From Coniferiporia sulphurascens (taxonomy: Eukaryota; Basidiomycota; Agaricomycetes; Hymenochaetales; Hymenochaetaceae), in assembly GCA_002794785.1 (NCBI GenBank), contig NBBA01000002.1, positions 248,001 through 312,000 on the forward strand: a stretch of 64,000 nt of DNA, in the 5' to 3' direction. Both the position numbers and the translations under genes were made by a program. The notes beneath the pieces are model-generated. The model was not told the origin of the DNA and ran no database searches. It saw nothing but the letters and a program-made list of their open reading frames with translations. The first letter of the stretch is position 1, and each line of letters opens with the position of its first letter. Positions 33,869 through 43,767 of this stretch are shown here, piece by piece.

Positions 33869-35788
33869 TTACGGCAATCGTTTGGGTGTTCTTAGAACAA
33901 AAAGGCCGATTTTGTCAGTAAATTTCTCATTGCATTGATGATTGAGGGGCTGCGGTACAAAACACACTTTCTCGCCACCAAGGTGCGTATCCGTCGGTGA
34001 GCTATGCATGGCACTCGCCTTGACGAAGGATGTTGAATGCGTTGACGAACCCGTACCAGCGCTAATATTGACGATTCCTTGCATCTGGTACGCGCTTGGG
34101 CCTGGACCGCCGCCGAAGGAAAGTTTCTGGCGCGCGTTGAGTGTTGCAAGAAACGAGTTGAAGTACACTTGAAGGAGTTCATAGGTCCGTGTCAGTACAC
34201 AGCAATTTTACACTATATCCGGGGGTATATTTACGTTTCGGAAGGATGAAGTAGATGCCTATAAAGACATAGTTGCTTGGCATAGTCACATACTAACGTT
34301 GTCGTCAGGGATTTAAGGAGTTAGTGTAGCTAATCCGCATTCACAAAGGTAGTTTCTAACCGTGATGAAGCAGCAAAGCGCGCAGGCACTCGTCAGGAGC
34401 CCTGTATTGATAACGTAAGCCATTAAAACACTGATTTTCTTATCGGTCCTAATGAGTTTTCTTTAGCTTAAGACCGCTGAAGTTAGTGTAAGTCTACCCT
34501 CGAAATACGCACATTTTAAATCCTGTCTTATTCTTTGCGAGGAAGTAGCAGAGTGAGACTGCAACCAACATGTCTGCAAAGACTGCCGAAGCAAGGCTAG
34601 CATAAATCACCCACTTTGGAGTTGCAATCGAAAGTCACTTCAAAAGAGCTTAGAAAAGGAAAAGTGTGGGATTGCGTACGGAAATATTGGCAAATTGCGT
34701 TGTTGACTGATACGAGAACCTGATGATTGGGTCCGGTTATAGGAAGATCAAGCAAGGGAACGTAGATCAAAGCCTACGCCTTCGCTCCAAACGATACCGC
34801 AAGAACTTCTCAAAGATAAGCTTGAATTTCAAAAACGTTAGAGATAGCGCACCGGGTGTGACAATAGTAAGTATAACCTATGCAAGCAAAGGGTATAATC
34901 GGAAAGTTCCTGTCAGCACACCAATAAAGCGCTGTACTGAGAGCTTCTCACTGATAGCAACGTCAGAAACCGGTTCTTCTCGCTCACTTCGGAAGGAAAA
35001 GGTTACGTCAAACCTCGACGCTAGAGTCCATCCACTCCACAAACAAACTTACTGATCCACAATCGACGGATATAGAAGCTGCAGATTCATTAAGAAAATG
35101 CGCACAAAAATCGACGATATGCGGGCGCTTACCAGCGGACACCAAAGTCACTCAGAGCCTTGAATAAGTAGGTCAGGACACAGTTCACACCTTTGACAAG
35201 AAGCACCCACAGCGACCAGTACGAGCAGCTAAATCAATGAATTGCCTTAGGCACATTGACTCTCAAACACATATAGATACATAACTTACACATAAGCTCC
35301 AAGTCACATGGGAAATGATCGCGAGGTTGGTAAAATTCGTGACCAAGTAAAAGTAAAGAACGTGCGAGATGAGCACGAGATGGAGTGTATCAAGTACCCT
35401 GCAAAAATGGAAGATTATGAACGTATTAGCTAAGCTATCCAGGAAGACGGGGACCTCATAGTGAACAAGAGAACGTACCACAAAAACGATACCTGAAAGG
35501 ATGGAAGAAGTTAGTGCTGGCTTCATCCAAAAGAGGATCTACTCACAGCCCATTTCAAGTACTGGGAATCACTCGCCGAGCTTTGGAAGTAAGCCAGGGC
35601 TTGGAAGTTCGTCACTCCAAATAGTCTGCGCATAATACCATTAAATAATATAGCAGTACGAAAAGGCGGATAACCCACATAGCGGCGAAGATGAGCCCAA
35701 TGAACGCCGCACCAAGAGTACTATTGAGATTTATACCTAGGGAAGCCGGGCTCGGAGGCCCCGAAAGCGTTGCGTTCGCGGCTGACAT
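33869..35788 (-). CDS. DUF6534-like multi-pass membrane protein, paralog D (multi-exon)
   Basis: This copy appears intact. ATG at 35788 gives MSAANATLSGPPSPASLGIN, followed by the TLGAAFIGLIFAA helix and a GTGGGT donor. The next exon begins LFGVTNFQALAYFQSSASDS. After a short exon, LHLVLISHVLYFYLVTNFTN ends at a GTAAGT donor. A small exon encodes FYIRRLWI. C-terminal exons give ADMLVAVSLCYFLAKNKTGF, DKKISVLMAYVINTGLLTSA, MPSNYVFIGIYFILPK, and a last exon NSFLATLNARQKLSFGGGPG with a Ser/Thr-rich tail to a stop at 33869. It is the functional-looking sister of paralog C, in which the start codon is lost. It is a predicted integral membrane protein of about seven helices; role unknown. Middle exons were not fully resolved. 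Confidence 0.65.
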
Positions 35789-36522
35789 TTACTTTCCTTA
35801 TTTCTGATACGGTAATACTCGTTGGAGGAGATGGGGTACAGAAGGATGTCTGTGAGATGGAGGGATAGGCGGTTACCCTCCCTATATATGTTTTACAGTA
35901 TTTATGGCCACGTCGTTGCTGACACCCCGGCTAGGTGCTGATGAACAAAAGATGTTGATCATATCCGTCATAATTTTGCTACCGGCATGGTATTTGATTA
36001 CCTGGGGAAGCGAAGAAGGTGGAGACTTCTGCGGGCGTTATGTTTAGACTTCAGGCTTGGCCGACTTGGGCCTTCGACATGTTCGTTCTGTGCTGAGAAA
36101 AGTACTGATACCTCTTTTGTTTGCAATTTGATTCGTGAAAGGTCATTGTGGAGGTTTGAAACGGAATAAATACAAGATATGGTCCCGATAAAGTCTGTCA
36201 TGAGAGCACAGGGCGAAAGTTGCATAGCATTGTCGTAGGGAACCCTGAATCAGTGGCAGGCCTGGCGGCCGGTGGCCCCCGCCGGCTTGTTTTGAGTTGT
36301 CCGGATTCCGGATGGCTTGGCTATTCTTGTCCAGCCTTGTAATAGGTTTCATATTTCCGTCTTACTCCCAACTCATTAGATGGCTTAATGTTGCAATCAT
36401 AGAAGCGTCTGAACAAATAATGGAAGATGATGGGTGGCTTACCAGAATTCAACGGGTGGTAGGTAGATAGATCGACTATGGTGGGTTGACTGCCTCACGA
36501 TATTGACATGACAGAGCAGTCG

Positions 36523-37140
36523 CTAGACACCACTCACTGACCTGTTGGGTTCGGGAAACTTAAAGAGGGAGTGCGAGAGTGTATCGATTTTCGAAGAAAA
36601 CGTCAGAGCGAAGTGATTGCGTAAATTCCTGAAACCTTTAGGTAAAGGGTTAGCTATAAAAATGGTCCCACACAAAGCCCAAGAGTGTGTAGACCCGAAA
36701 GGTAGGCGTTTGTCCCGGTCCCACAGTACCCCAAGTGGTGTTGCCGCTTCATCAATGTCCCAGTCACTGTAGGCGAATGGAGCGTCTGCTGAAGATACCC
36801 CCGGGAAGAATTTTAAGAGGCTGTGTGCAATCCTCATCGAATTCTTCCCGGGAGCCGTCTGGCAGGGCGTTACCCCGAAGCCAGATGTGTGTGCGTTCAT
36901 GCCGTCGACCGCCGCTGGCTTGTACGGGTATGTTGCCAGCCCAACTACGACTGTGGTCGTTGTATGATGTGACTTGATCACGACGAATCGGTGGAGCTGG
37001 CGCTAGCCAAGTGCGGCAGCGCAGCGTGATGGATGATTTCGTTGACCACCTTGCCGCGCTGGAAGCTCCCCGTCACCGTCGGATAGGGTACTCGCATGCA
37101 CTGTGTTCAAAATGAAAGCACAGAAAAAGGGACGGTTTGA
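36523..37140 (-). other. Unidentified gene fragment, uninterrupted copy
   Basis: The minus-strand frame at 36523-36981 reads through the site where mini-1 sits in copy 1 (FAYSDWDIDEAATPLGVLWD). The first codon is not ATG, so it is a fragment or internal exon. Small indels put its upstream half in a different frame from copy 1. No family is recognised. Confidence 0.35.
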
Positions 37141-37261
37141 CTTTTATCATGGTCTCTCGTCGAAGGCGGTACTATTAGCGTAAATAGAAGGAGAGTTTAC
37201 TTCCACGCCGGTATATATAGAGGTCCTTATTGGACAAAAATCCATGCATTCGCAATGAATT

Positions 37262-37603
37262 GCTGACAAAGCAGTTATAACCAGTTATTTTGAATTAAAT
37301 GGAATTATTTGTGATTATTCCCACGAACCCTATAACTGCATATAACTAGTTATAACTGATTATGGATTGTGGAAAGCGGTTGCAAGTTATAACTGCTAGT
37401 TATAACCGGTTATAACCAGTTATAACTGGTGATGAAACCGGTTGCAAAGGCACCGGCACAGCCATCACCACGCGTTACGGCCGGAGCTTTTGCACAGATC
37501 TGGTCATCACTAGTTATAACCAGTTATAAAATTTGATTTTGTTCTGGGCCCATCACTACTGGTTATAACTGGTTATAACTAGTTATATAACCAGTTATAA
37601 CTA
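37262..37603. repeat. Interspersed AGTTATAACT palindrome array
   Basis: The palindrome AGTTATAACT and close variants recur on about a 10-12 base pitch, joined by CC, GG or CTAG. Examples are CCAGTTATAACTGG near 37421, a run at 37551-37602, and a further part at 38461-38483 beyond the mini-2 insertion. Each unit could form a hairpin or bind a dimeric protein. The spacing is irregular and the units are themselves palindromic, so this is not a CRISPR array. Confidence 0.8.
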
Positions 37604-38010
37604 CATCCCTTCTTGACCTCTTACCACCACCATCTATCTCAAACTCTACTGCCAAAGGGCAACAGAGTGTAGCTCTAGCTCTGGTGCTTGACAGGGGGGA
37701 TCTGTCTGAGGAAGGGGGTCTGAGTGGTTTGCAGACACTACCCTGACCATACCCTGGTGGGCAACTGCTGGGGGGGCGACAACGTTAACGCCCGCAGTGG
37801 GGGGCCCAGGGTGAGGGGGCAATGTTCCCTGTCGCTGTCCCCTATTGCATCTGCCCCTAACAAGGGTAGACCCCGCTGGTGGTCATGCGGATGAGTAAGT
37901 CCTCGGCTTTCTCACACCAAGAACAGCTGACTGCCACCATGCGGTGGCAATGCTGGCCTAGAGCATCTATTGTTGGAACGGTGGCAAGTCCGGGGTGAGG
38001 GGAGTCTTAA

Positions 38011-38358
38011 ATGCGACTCCGTGGGTTAGGGTGCCGAACCACCACCAGAAATGCAGACGGCAGCACTCATACCCTAAATCTGACTGATGATGTATGTCTT
38101 TTCCCAGCTCGTTCACTTTTTGCATTCCTCCCTGGCCAGACATATGGCTCCCCCCCTTTATCTTTTACGATAACACTGTCAGGCCTCAGCCCCCACACTG
38201 CCCAAGCCTGCGACACCTCCCTTAGTACCCAACCTCCCATAGTGTGGTTTGTTACTCACTCCCCTGCTGCTAGCATCCCCTTACTATTATGCCCTCTATA
38301 CCACTTACCCTCTCCGTCTTGTCTGGTCAATCTCTGCAGAGTCGTTGGTAATTTGTAG
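38011..38358 (+). CDS. Small ORF inside mini-2
   Basis: A 115-residue ATG frame (MRLRGLGCRTTTRNADGSTH) ends within the 3' region shared with LINE-2. It is Pro/Ser/Leu-rich and without recognised motif. It could be a chance frame in C-rich sequence; coding is not demonstrated. Confidence 0.25.
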   Translation: MRLRGLGCRTTTRNADGSTHTLNLTDDVCLFPARSLFAFLPGQTYGSPPLSFTITLSGLSPHTAQACDTSLSTQPPIVWFVTHSPAASIPLLLCPLYHLPSPSCLVNLCRVVGNL

Positions 38359-38376
38359 ATGTATAGGCCACTCAAG

Positions 38377-38395
38377 GGGGGCCCTACGGGCCCCC
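38377..38395 (+). other. 3' terminal hairpin of mini-2
   Basis: The perfect 8 bp stem GGGGGCCC / GGGCCCCC with TAC loop lies about 48 bases before poly(A), the same distance as the LINE-2 hairpin at 32885-32904. Several stem positions differ from LINE-2 on both sides while pairing is preserved. Confidence 0.6.
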
Positions 38396-38525
38396 AGGCA
38401 CATTTTGTACTGTAGTCATGACGCGCCTTCTAGAAATGCATTTAAAAAAAAAAAAAAAAAACCAGTTATAACTAGTTATAACCCAATTCCGTGTGCAATG
38501 CCCAACTTATTGTCCAGTAAGGACC

Positions 38526-39066
38526 CCCAAAGGTATACGTACCACTGATTTATGTAATGCCGAACCGCGGCTTGCGCTAAACTTGCCTTTTTCATGTGTA
38601 CTTTTACGTTTTCCTTTTTTCAGAACATAAGCCGGATTAGTCATGTGGCCTAAGGCGTCCGATGCTCTGACTTTGCTGGTGTTACCCTTGCACACTTACA
38701 GCCTCACCCCATCGCTGAGAAAAACGGACAAAAGCATTATGCGCTATATGGATATTGGTCTGATCTTAATTCAAACCGGTGAGGGATCGGCAAGCAAAAT
38801 CCAGAAATCAAAGGGTAGCATGACTTCAAAAGATCGCAATAGGAAGGGAAGAACTTGCACACGGCAATATTTTAGATTACTACTTATTATTGATATCCAA
38901 GCTTAAACAAATACATGGACAAAATACCGGAAGGATAGCGGAAGAGCAGGAATTACCTAAAATTTCTACAGCTTCGACCGTATAACCGCTCCCAACTCGA
39001 CACTCACGGGACCCTGTACTGTACAACTTGAATCGCTGAAACATGCGTAATGCCGAGGGCCAACTG
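38526..39066. other. No recognisable gene
   Basis: Right flank of the MITE-like element and presumed 3' region of paralog E. Short frames without motif only. Confidence 0.4.
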
Positions 39067-40936
39067 TTATACATTATATTGGTCCTTTCCTAAAGAGTCT
39101 TTCTGCGCCGACATGCCCGTGGCTGCTCTACTGGAGACATTGGGCTGCGTCTGGCGTTCCTTTGAACCTGCACCGCCTCCCTCGGGCTTTTTCAACTTGC
39201 CCAGGTTATCGCTTGGCCGCTCGCGTGAATTGAGCGTTGCAAGCAGCGAGTTGGTATACACTGGCGAACGGACGTGGATATCAGCAAATAATCCCTAGTA
39301 TAAGCTCCGATGACGAAGGAGGCCGGTGTAAGAAATACATACGTTCCGGGAGAATGAAGGTCATGCTGACGAAAATAAAGTTATCCGGCATGATATCGTA
39401 CTAATTCAGGGGTAAGAAGGCGTATCTGCAAGTGTCCTCGCGGCCCTTCACTAACCATAATGAAACAGCAGATCGCGCAGACGCTAGTGAGCAGTCCAGA
39501 GTTGATGATGTACGTCTTCAAGTGACTGACTCTAGTCTTCGTCCTGCCGAGATCGCTTGTCAGCCTAGAATGTTCCCTGACCCTGAGGCAAACTGAAATT
39601 ACACACGTCGGAAACTCTGTCCCCTTATTAGCGAGGAGGTAGCAGAGTGACGTCGCAGCCCAAACATCCGCAACAACCACTGTGGCTAAGGTAGTATAGA
39701 TCACCCACTTTGGGCATTAAAACCAGTTAGTTGGGTCTTGGTGCAATCAAAGTGCAATGTAAGTGCAATAAAGTACTCAATACAGTACGTACAGAAATGG
39801 TTGTAAACTGTCGCGTCGAGTTCAACGAGAATCTGTCGACCCATTCGTTCTAAGGTCCAAAGCCCATTTAAAAAAAGTACCTGTAATGCTCACATCTTTA
39901 TCCCAAATCCCGTCGTAGATGCTGCGTAAACAAAATTAAGATGATCTACTGTGCTTTGAAGAAAAACAGATCTCAAAAAAGACGTACCGAATGCAGCAAA
40001 AGTAAATACCACCTGTAGGGCCGGATTAGAATTTTTTTTTATCGCTGATTAGTATCAAGAAATTAGAAAAAGCTCTTCTTACCGAGCACGATGTCAAGAA
40101 TCGATTCTTTCTGCTTGCTTCAGAAGAAAGACACAGAAGCCAAATCTGTCAATTAGCTTTCCATCCGGACTGTTAGGGAGACTCACTGATCCATACCGCA
40201 CGTGTATAAAAACTGCAATGGCGGGTAAACAAGACACAACTATAGGGTTACACGCGTTACTGAAGCTTACGATCGGACAATAAGATCAATGAAAGCCTTT
40301 ACTCGACAAGTAAGAGGGTATCGTTTGACCCGATCATGGCGGGAAATACTTACCGTAGTGAAGACGTGCAGCTGTCTCATAATGGCCTATCTTAGACTCA
40401 TAGACTGGGTAAATGAAGCAAAACTTACACAAAAGCTCCAAGATAGTTTGGTAATTATCGCCGGGTTGGCAAAATTCGTGACCAAGTAGACGTAAAAGAC
40501 GTGAGAGATAAGCGCCATGTGAATTACATTTAGGACCCTGTCAATAAGAGAGGGTAAGTATGTCGGTAAAGTGCGACTCAGGCTCTTCGACCGCCCGACA
40601 CGTACCATAAACAAGCGACCTGTAATCACGGAGGAAATACCAATCAAACTTTTCCTTGAAGAATTTGAACGGGAACAGCTCACAGTCCATCTCGTATATG
40701 GAGCATCATTCACAGAGCGCAGGTAATAGGTCAAAGTCTGAATGCTTATAATTCCAAATAATCTGCGGATGGAAGATTAATGAGCATCTGCAGCAACGAC
40801 GACACAGGTAACAGTATACTTACACAGAGGCGACAATCAGTCCGATCAATCCCGCGCCAAGCGTAGTATTTAGGTCTAAACCAAGTGGAACCGGACTGCT
40901 AGAAAGCTCTGGGAGCGCTGCAGTTGAAACTACCAT
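39067..40936 (-). CDS. DUF6534-like multi-pass membrane protein, paralog E (multi-exon)
   Basis: This is the most divergent paralog but looks intact. ATG at 40936 gives MVVSTAALPELSSSP, then PLGLDLNTTLGAGLIGLIVA and a GTAAGTATAC donor. Exon 2 reads LFGIISIQTLTYYLRSVNDA to a GTGAGC donor. A short exon follows between CAG and GTACGT, then VIHMALISHVFYVYLVTNFA to a GTAAGT donor. A small exon carries FYTRAVWI. Later exons give VVADVWAATSLCYLLANK, LKTYIINSGLLTSVCAICCF and MPDNFIFVSMTFILPER, and the last exon encodes YTNSLLATLNSRERPSDNLG with a Gly/Ser-rich tail to a TAA at 39067. Canonical splice sites are present at every junction I placed. A predicted membrane protein with roughly seven helices; function unknown. 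Confidence 0.68.
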
Positions 40937-41884
40937 GTCTTGGCGCAAGAGTGCGTGTGTATGGGGCGGCCAGAAAACGGGTTAGGGATATAGCAGATTT
41001 CGAACCTCTTAAGTGTCATCAGACGTGGCAATGACTATTAAAAGTCAGCCGCAACTAGGGCCCACTTTGATGCGCAAAAAGGGAACAAAGCAACTGTATC
41101 GGGTTGCCCTGATACGAATCCCGAGTGAAGGAAAGAACAACGAGAAGTCACGTACGGAGGTTGTGAGATCCGGATCATGGGGATTAGGTGTGGGTAATGG
41201 CCATTGCGATGGATACGAAGTTTTGGCCAATACCTCTTCGACTCTTGACACTATTTGGTTCCAGACGGGACCCAGGTTGCTGTATCAGCTGCATAGGGAA
41301 TCGGGATACGTCCACCAACGCCACAGAAGATCAAACCACAACGTCTATTTGCGCCTTCGCTAGCGAAGAAATGGCTGCTTCTCGTCTGAATCCTCACATC
41401 TGGAAAGTCAAATCACAGGTCTCTTGATTCGAGGCGTCAAAAAGGTGATTGGAGGCCCTTCCGAGTAAAGTCGGATATTAGGTTTATAAATAACAAAGTG
41501 ACACAAGATATCGAAAGAAGAGCGCAGTCATTTTACTTGAAGTATTTGATCATCGACGCGACTAGTCCTTTGCGATGATGAGTCGCATCTCCCAGAGACA
41601 CGGTCCGGTAGATGCCGTCAGCTTATTGAATCCCTGTCCCAGTGTATTTCATCCCTATTAGAGGTACAAAGGTACCTGTTGAGTCGGTCCAGTAGGGGAT
41701 TTAGCGGGGCAACACATATCCTCTCGGGAGTCTACAGAAACGTTGAGTATCCAAATCAAAGCCACCCACGCATACCCTGTTAATTATCCAAAAATAGAAT
41801 TTGATGCAGCCGCACTTTTGTATCATACACGCACCCACATATTTCTCTAACTACCCCACCGTAGGCTTATGCACCTCCAGACCT
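40937..41884. other. No recognisable gene; boundary between family-rich and housekeeping parts
   Basis: This is upstream region of paralog E and 3' flank of the glycine-cleavage gene. A 116-residue plus frame at 41013-41363 lacks a recognised domain. No mobile-element terminus was seen. Confidence 0.4.
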
Positions 41885-43508
41885 CTAGCTCTTCTCACCG
41901 CGATAATACCGGGACGGGACGAACGGCATAGGCGTGACGAGCGCCTTGCGCAGCTTTCCGCGTACTTCCACCGTGAGCTCCGTGCCCTTCTTGTGGTGCC
42001 CGTTTTGCACGTAGCCCATGGCGATGTTCCTGCCGAGCGTTGGCGAAGGGATGCCAGATGTAACTGAGCCCAGACGTGTGGCACCATCGGGGCTGAGGAT
42101 GGGCGCGCCCTCTGCGGAATACAGCGAAATAGCGAATGTCAGATATTTATACCAATAGGATTTATTAGAGTATGGATGAGGTGGCGCAGTACGTACCCCG
42201 AGCTGGGGCGCCCTCAACCGTAAGTCCTATCCGGCGGCGCGGGGGACCGTTCTTGATGTGCTCGCGCACAGCGTCCGCACCGATAAAGTCTCCTGTCTCC
42301 TTGCGGCTCTTGCCTGTGTAAAAAAAATACAGCAGTCAGCTAGATTATTCATCGTTTTCCCTAGCAACGCAAGGTGGAGGGTGGTGCAAAATAAGAAACG
42401 TACCAATGACCCAGCCCAGACCAGCCTCAATAGGGCTTATGTCTTCGTCAAGGTCGTGACCATAAAGACACATGCCTGCTTCGAGGCGCAGACTATCGCG
42501 TGCGCCGAGCCCTGTGAGCTGCATGGGCGGGCGCACGAGGAGACGCGTGAGTTCCACGGTCTGCGAGGGTGGGATTGAGATCTAGAATATGGTCAGTTAG
42601 TCTAGCTTAACAGCATAGCAAAGTACAACAAAATGCAAAGAGGAAGGAACAATACCTCGAAGCCATCCTCGCCAGTGTACCCGCCACGGGCGACATGCAC
42701 GTTGAAGCCCTCGAGCGGGACGAACGCAGAGCGACCAAACGTCAGCTCGCGCAGGTCGAACGCGGTGAGGCCCTGAAGGAGGACAGCGGCCTCTGGGCCC
42801 TGAATCGCGACGAGCCCCCAGTTATCGAGTACCTCGAGCTCCACCTTCCCGTTGGCTGCACGCGGACTCGCGTTCCATTCCCCCAGTTTTTCACGGAACC
42901 AAGCGAGGTCGCGCTCGCGCCGACCAGCGTTGGTGACGACGTAGAAGGCGTCGGGCGCGTGTTTGGTGATGACTGTGTCGTCTATGATGCCACCACGCGC
43001 GTTGAGGAGGACGGAAAGAGTTGAAGAATAGGGCTCGAGAGAGGAAAGAGAGGAGGGCGTGAGCCATTCGAGGAACTGCGTCGCGGTTGCACCGAGGAAA
43101 CTTAACAGCGTCAAAAACGCTAAGCTATGACGAAAAAATGGACCACTCACTTGGACTGGACCATGTGTCCGACGTCGAACAGACCGACCGAGTTACGGAC
43201 ATGGTGGTGACTTGCAACTGGTCAGAGCCAGTTAGTACTTACCAGCACAACAAGGACGAACGCACCTGCGCCAATGCTGCCATAAGACAGCGGCATCGAG
43301 TACCCTGCGAACGGGACCATCTTTGCGCCATTCTCAACGTGAAAGTCGTAGAGCGCGGTCCTCCTTAACTTTTTTAAAAGGTCAGCTCTCTATGAATGTA
43401 ACCGGCACATGGACGAACCTCCTCAGCCACGCGTGTGCTAGTCCTGAATCCCCGGGCTTGAGGGGCAGGGCATGTTCGCAGATGAGCCAGACGCCTCAAG
43501 GCCTGCAT
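41885..43508 (-). CDS. GCV1: Mitochondrial aminomethyltransferase (glycine cleavage system T protein)
   Basis: T protein transfers the one-carbon unit of the aminomethyl-lipoyl H protein to tetrahydrofolate, releasing ammonia, in the mitochondrial glycine decarboxylase complex. The start at ATG 43508 encodes an Arg-rich presequence ([12 protein letters not shown], ending RGFRTSTR). Exons follow with [100 protein letters not shown] and the C-terminal [20 protein letters not shown], ending YYRGEKS at 41885. Introns are short GT-AG, such as the one between GEDGFE and [10 protein letters not shown] and the one before [10 protein letters not shown]. The order and content match the whole GcvT family. 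It is divergent to the NOP8-like gene. No lesion was seen. Confidence 0.93.
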
Positions 43509-43767
43509 CGTTCGTCGTCGAGGTTGAAATTGAAGTGCGGCCGCCCGACGTAAGAGTGACCATGCTCGCTGCGCCTCTTATAGCTGCGACCCGGAGCGGA
43601 CCTCCGTCGGCCACGCGCCAAGTTTATTCCTGCTACCTCCTTCTCACTTTTTACACGACCTCGCTCGTCTTTCTCGACGACGAGCACGACGCGCAGAATA
43701 TTTGCAGTACTGGAGACCTTGGTTGGATGAACAATTAAACAACTTTTTTTTGAAAATTTCCACCAGC
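43509..43767. promoter_or_regulatory. Shared divergent promoter region, GCV1 / NOP8-like
   Basis: 259 bases separate the two divergent start codons, so both promoters must lie here or overlap the first exons. No clear TATA box is visible. Co-regulation is possible but not shown by the sequence. Confidence 0.45.

Larger units (their letters stand above)
33405..37143. repeat. Segmental duplication, copy 2 (partner 15376-19975)
   Basis: This copy is co-linear with copy 1 and lacks the mini-1 insertion. It holds a short ATG-started frame, DUF6534 paralog D with an intact ATG, and an uninterrupted version of the unidentified gene fragment. The mini-1 target ATGTCCCAGTCACT is present once, at 36755-36768. 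Confidence 0.88.
37604..38460 (+). mobile_element. Mini-2: non-autonomous miniature element with LINE-2 ends
   Basis: This 857 bp element is flanked by a 14 bp target-site duplication ACCAGTTATAACTA (37590-37603 and 38461-38474). The 5' terminus CATCCCTTCTTG and the following CTCTTACCACCACCATCT block match LINE-2 26299-26332. Its last 65 or so bases match the LINE-2 3' end (ATTTTGTACT, AGTCATGAC, AGAAATGCATT) and finish in 17 A bases. The interior is unlike LINE-2 and holds a 115-residue ATG frame. It lies inside the MITE-like palindrome element. It is presumably mobilised in trans by LINE-2. Confidence 0.9.
37222..38525. mobile_element. MITE-like element with imperfect terminal inverted repeats, interrupted by mini-2
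   Basis: The left end GGTCCTTATTGGACAA (37222-37237) and the complement of the right end, GGTCCTTACTGGACAA (38510-38525), form inverted termini whose similarity continues for about 40 bases with mismatches. Removing mini-2 and one target repeat leaves about 430 bp, typical for a MITE. There is no transposase. GGTATA occurs 6 bases outside each end and could mark a target duplication, but this is weak. The interior is filled with AGTTATAACT palindromes. Confidence 0.6.

Noticed and set aside
37262..37603. CRISPR-like regular repeat array
   Set aside because: The units are short palindromes with irregular spacing, no unique spacers and no cas genes; the organism is a fungus.
1443..40936. All DUF6534-like copies as dead relics
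   Set aside because: At first they looked fragmented, but the fragments join at canonical splice sites in the same order in A, B, D and E. Only C has a clear defect (start codon).
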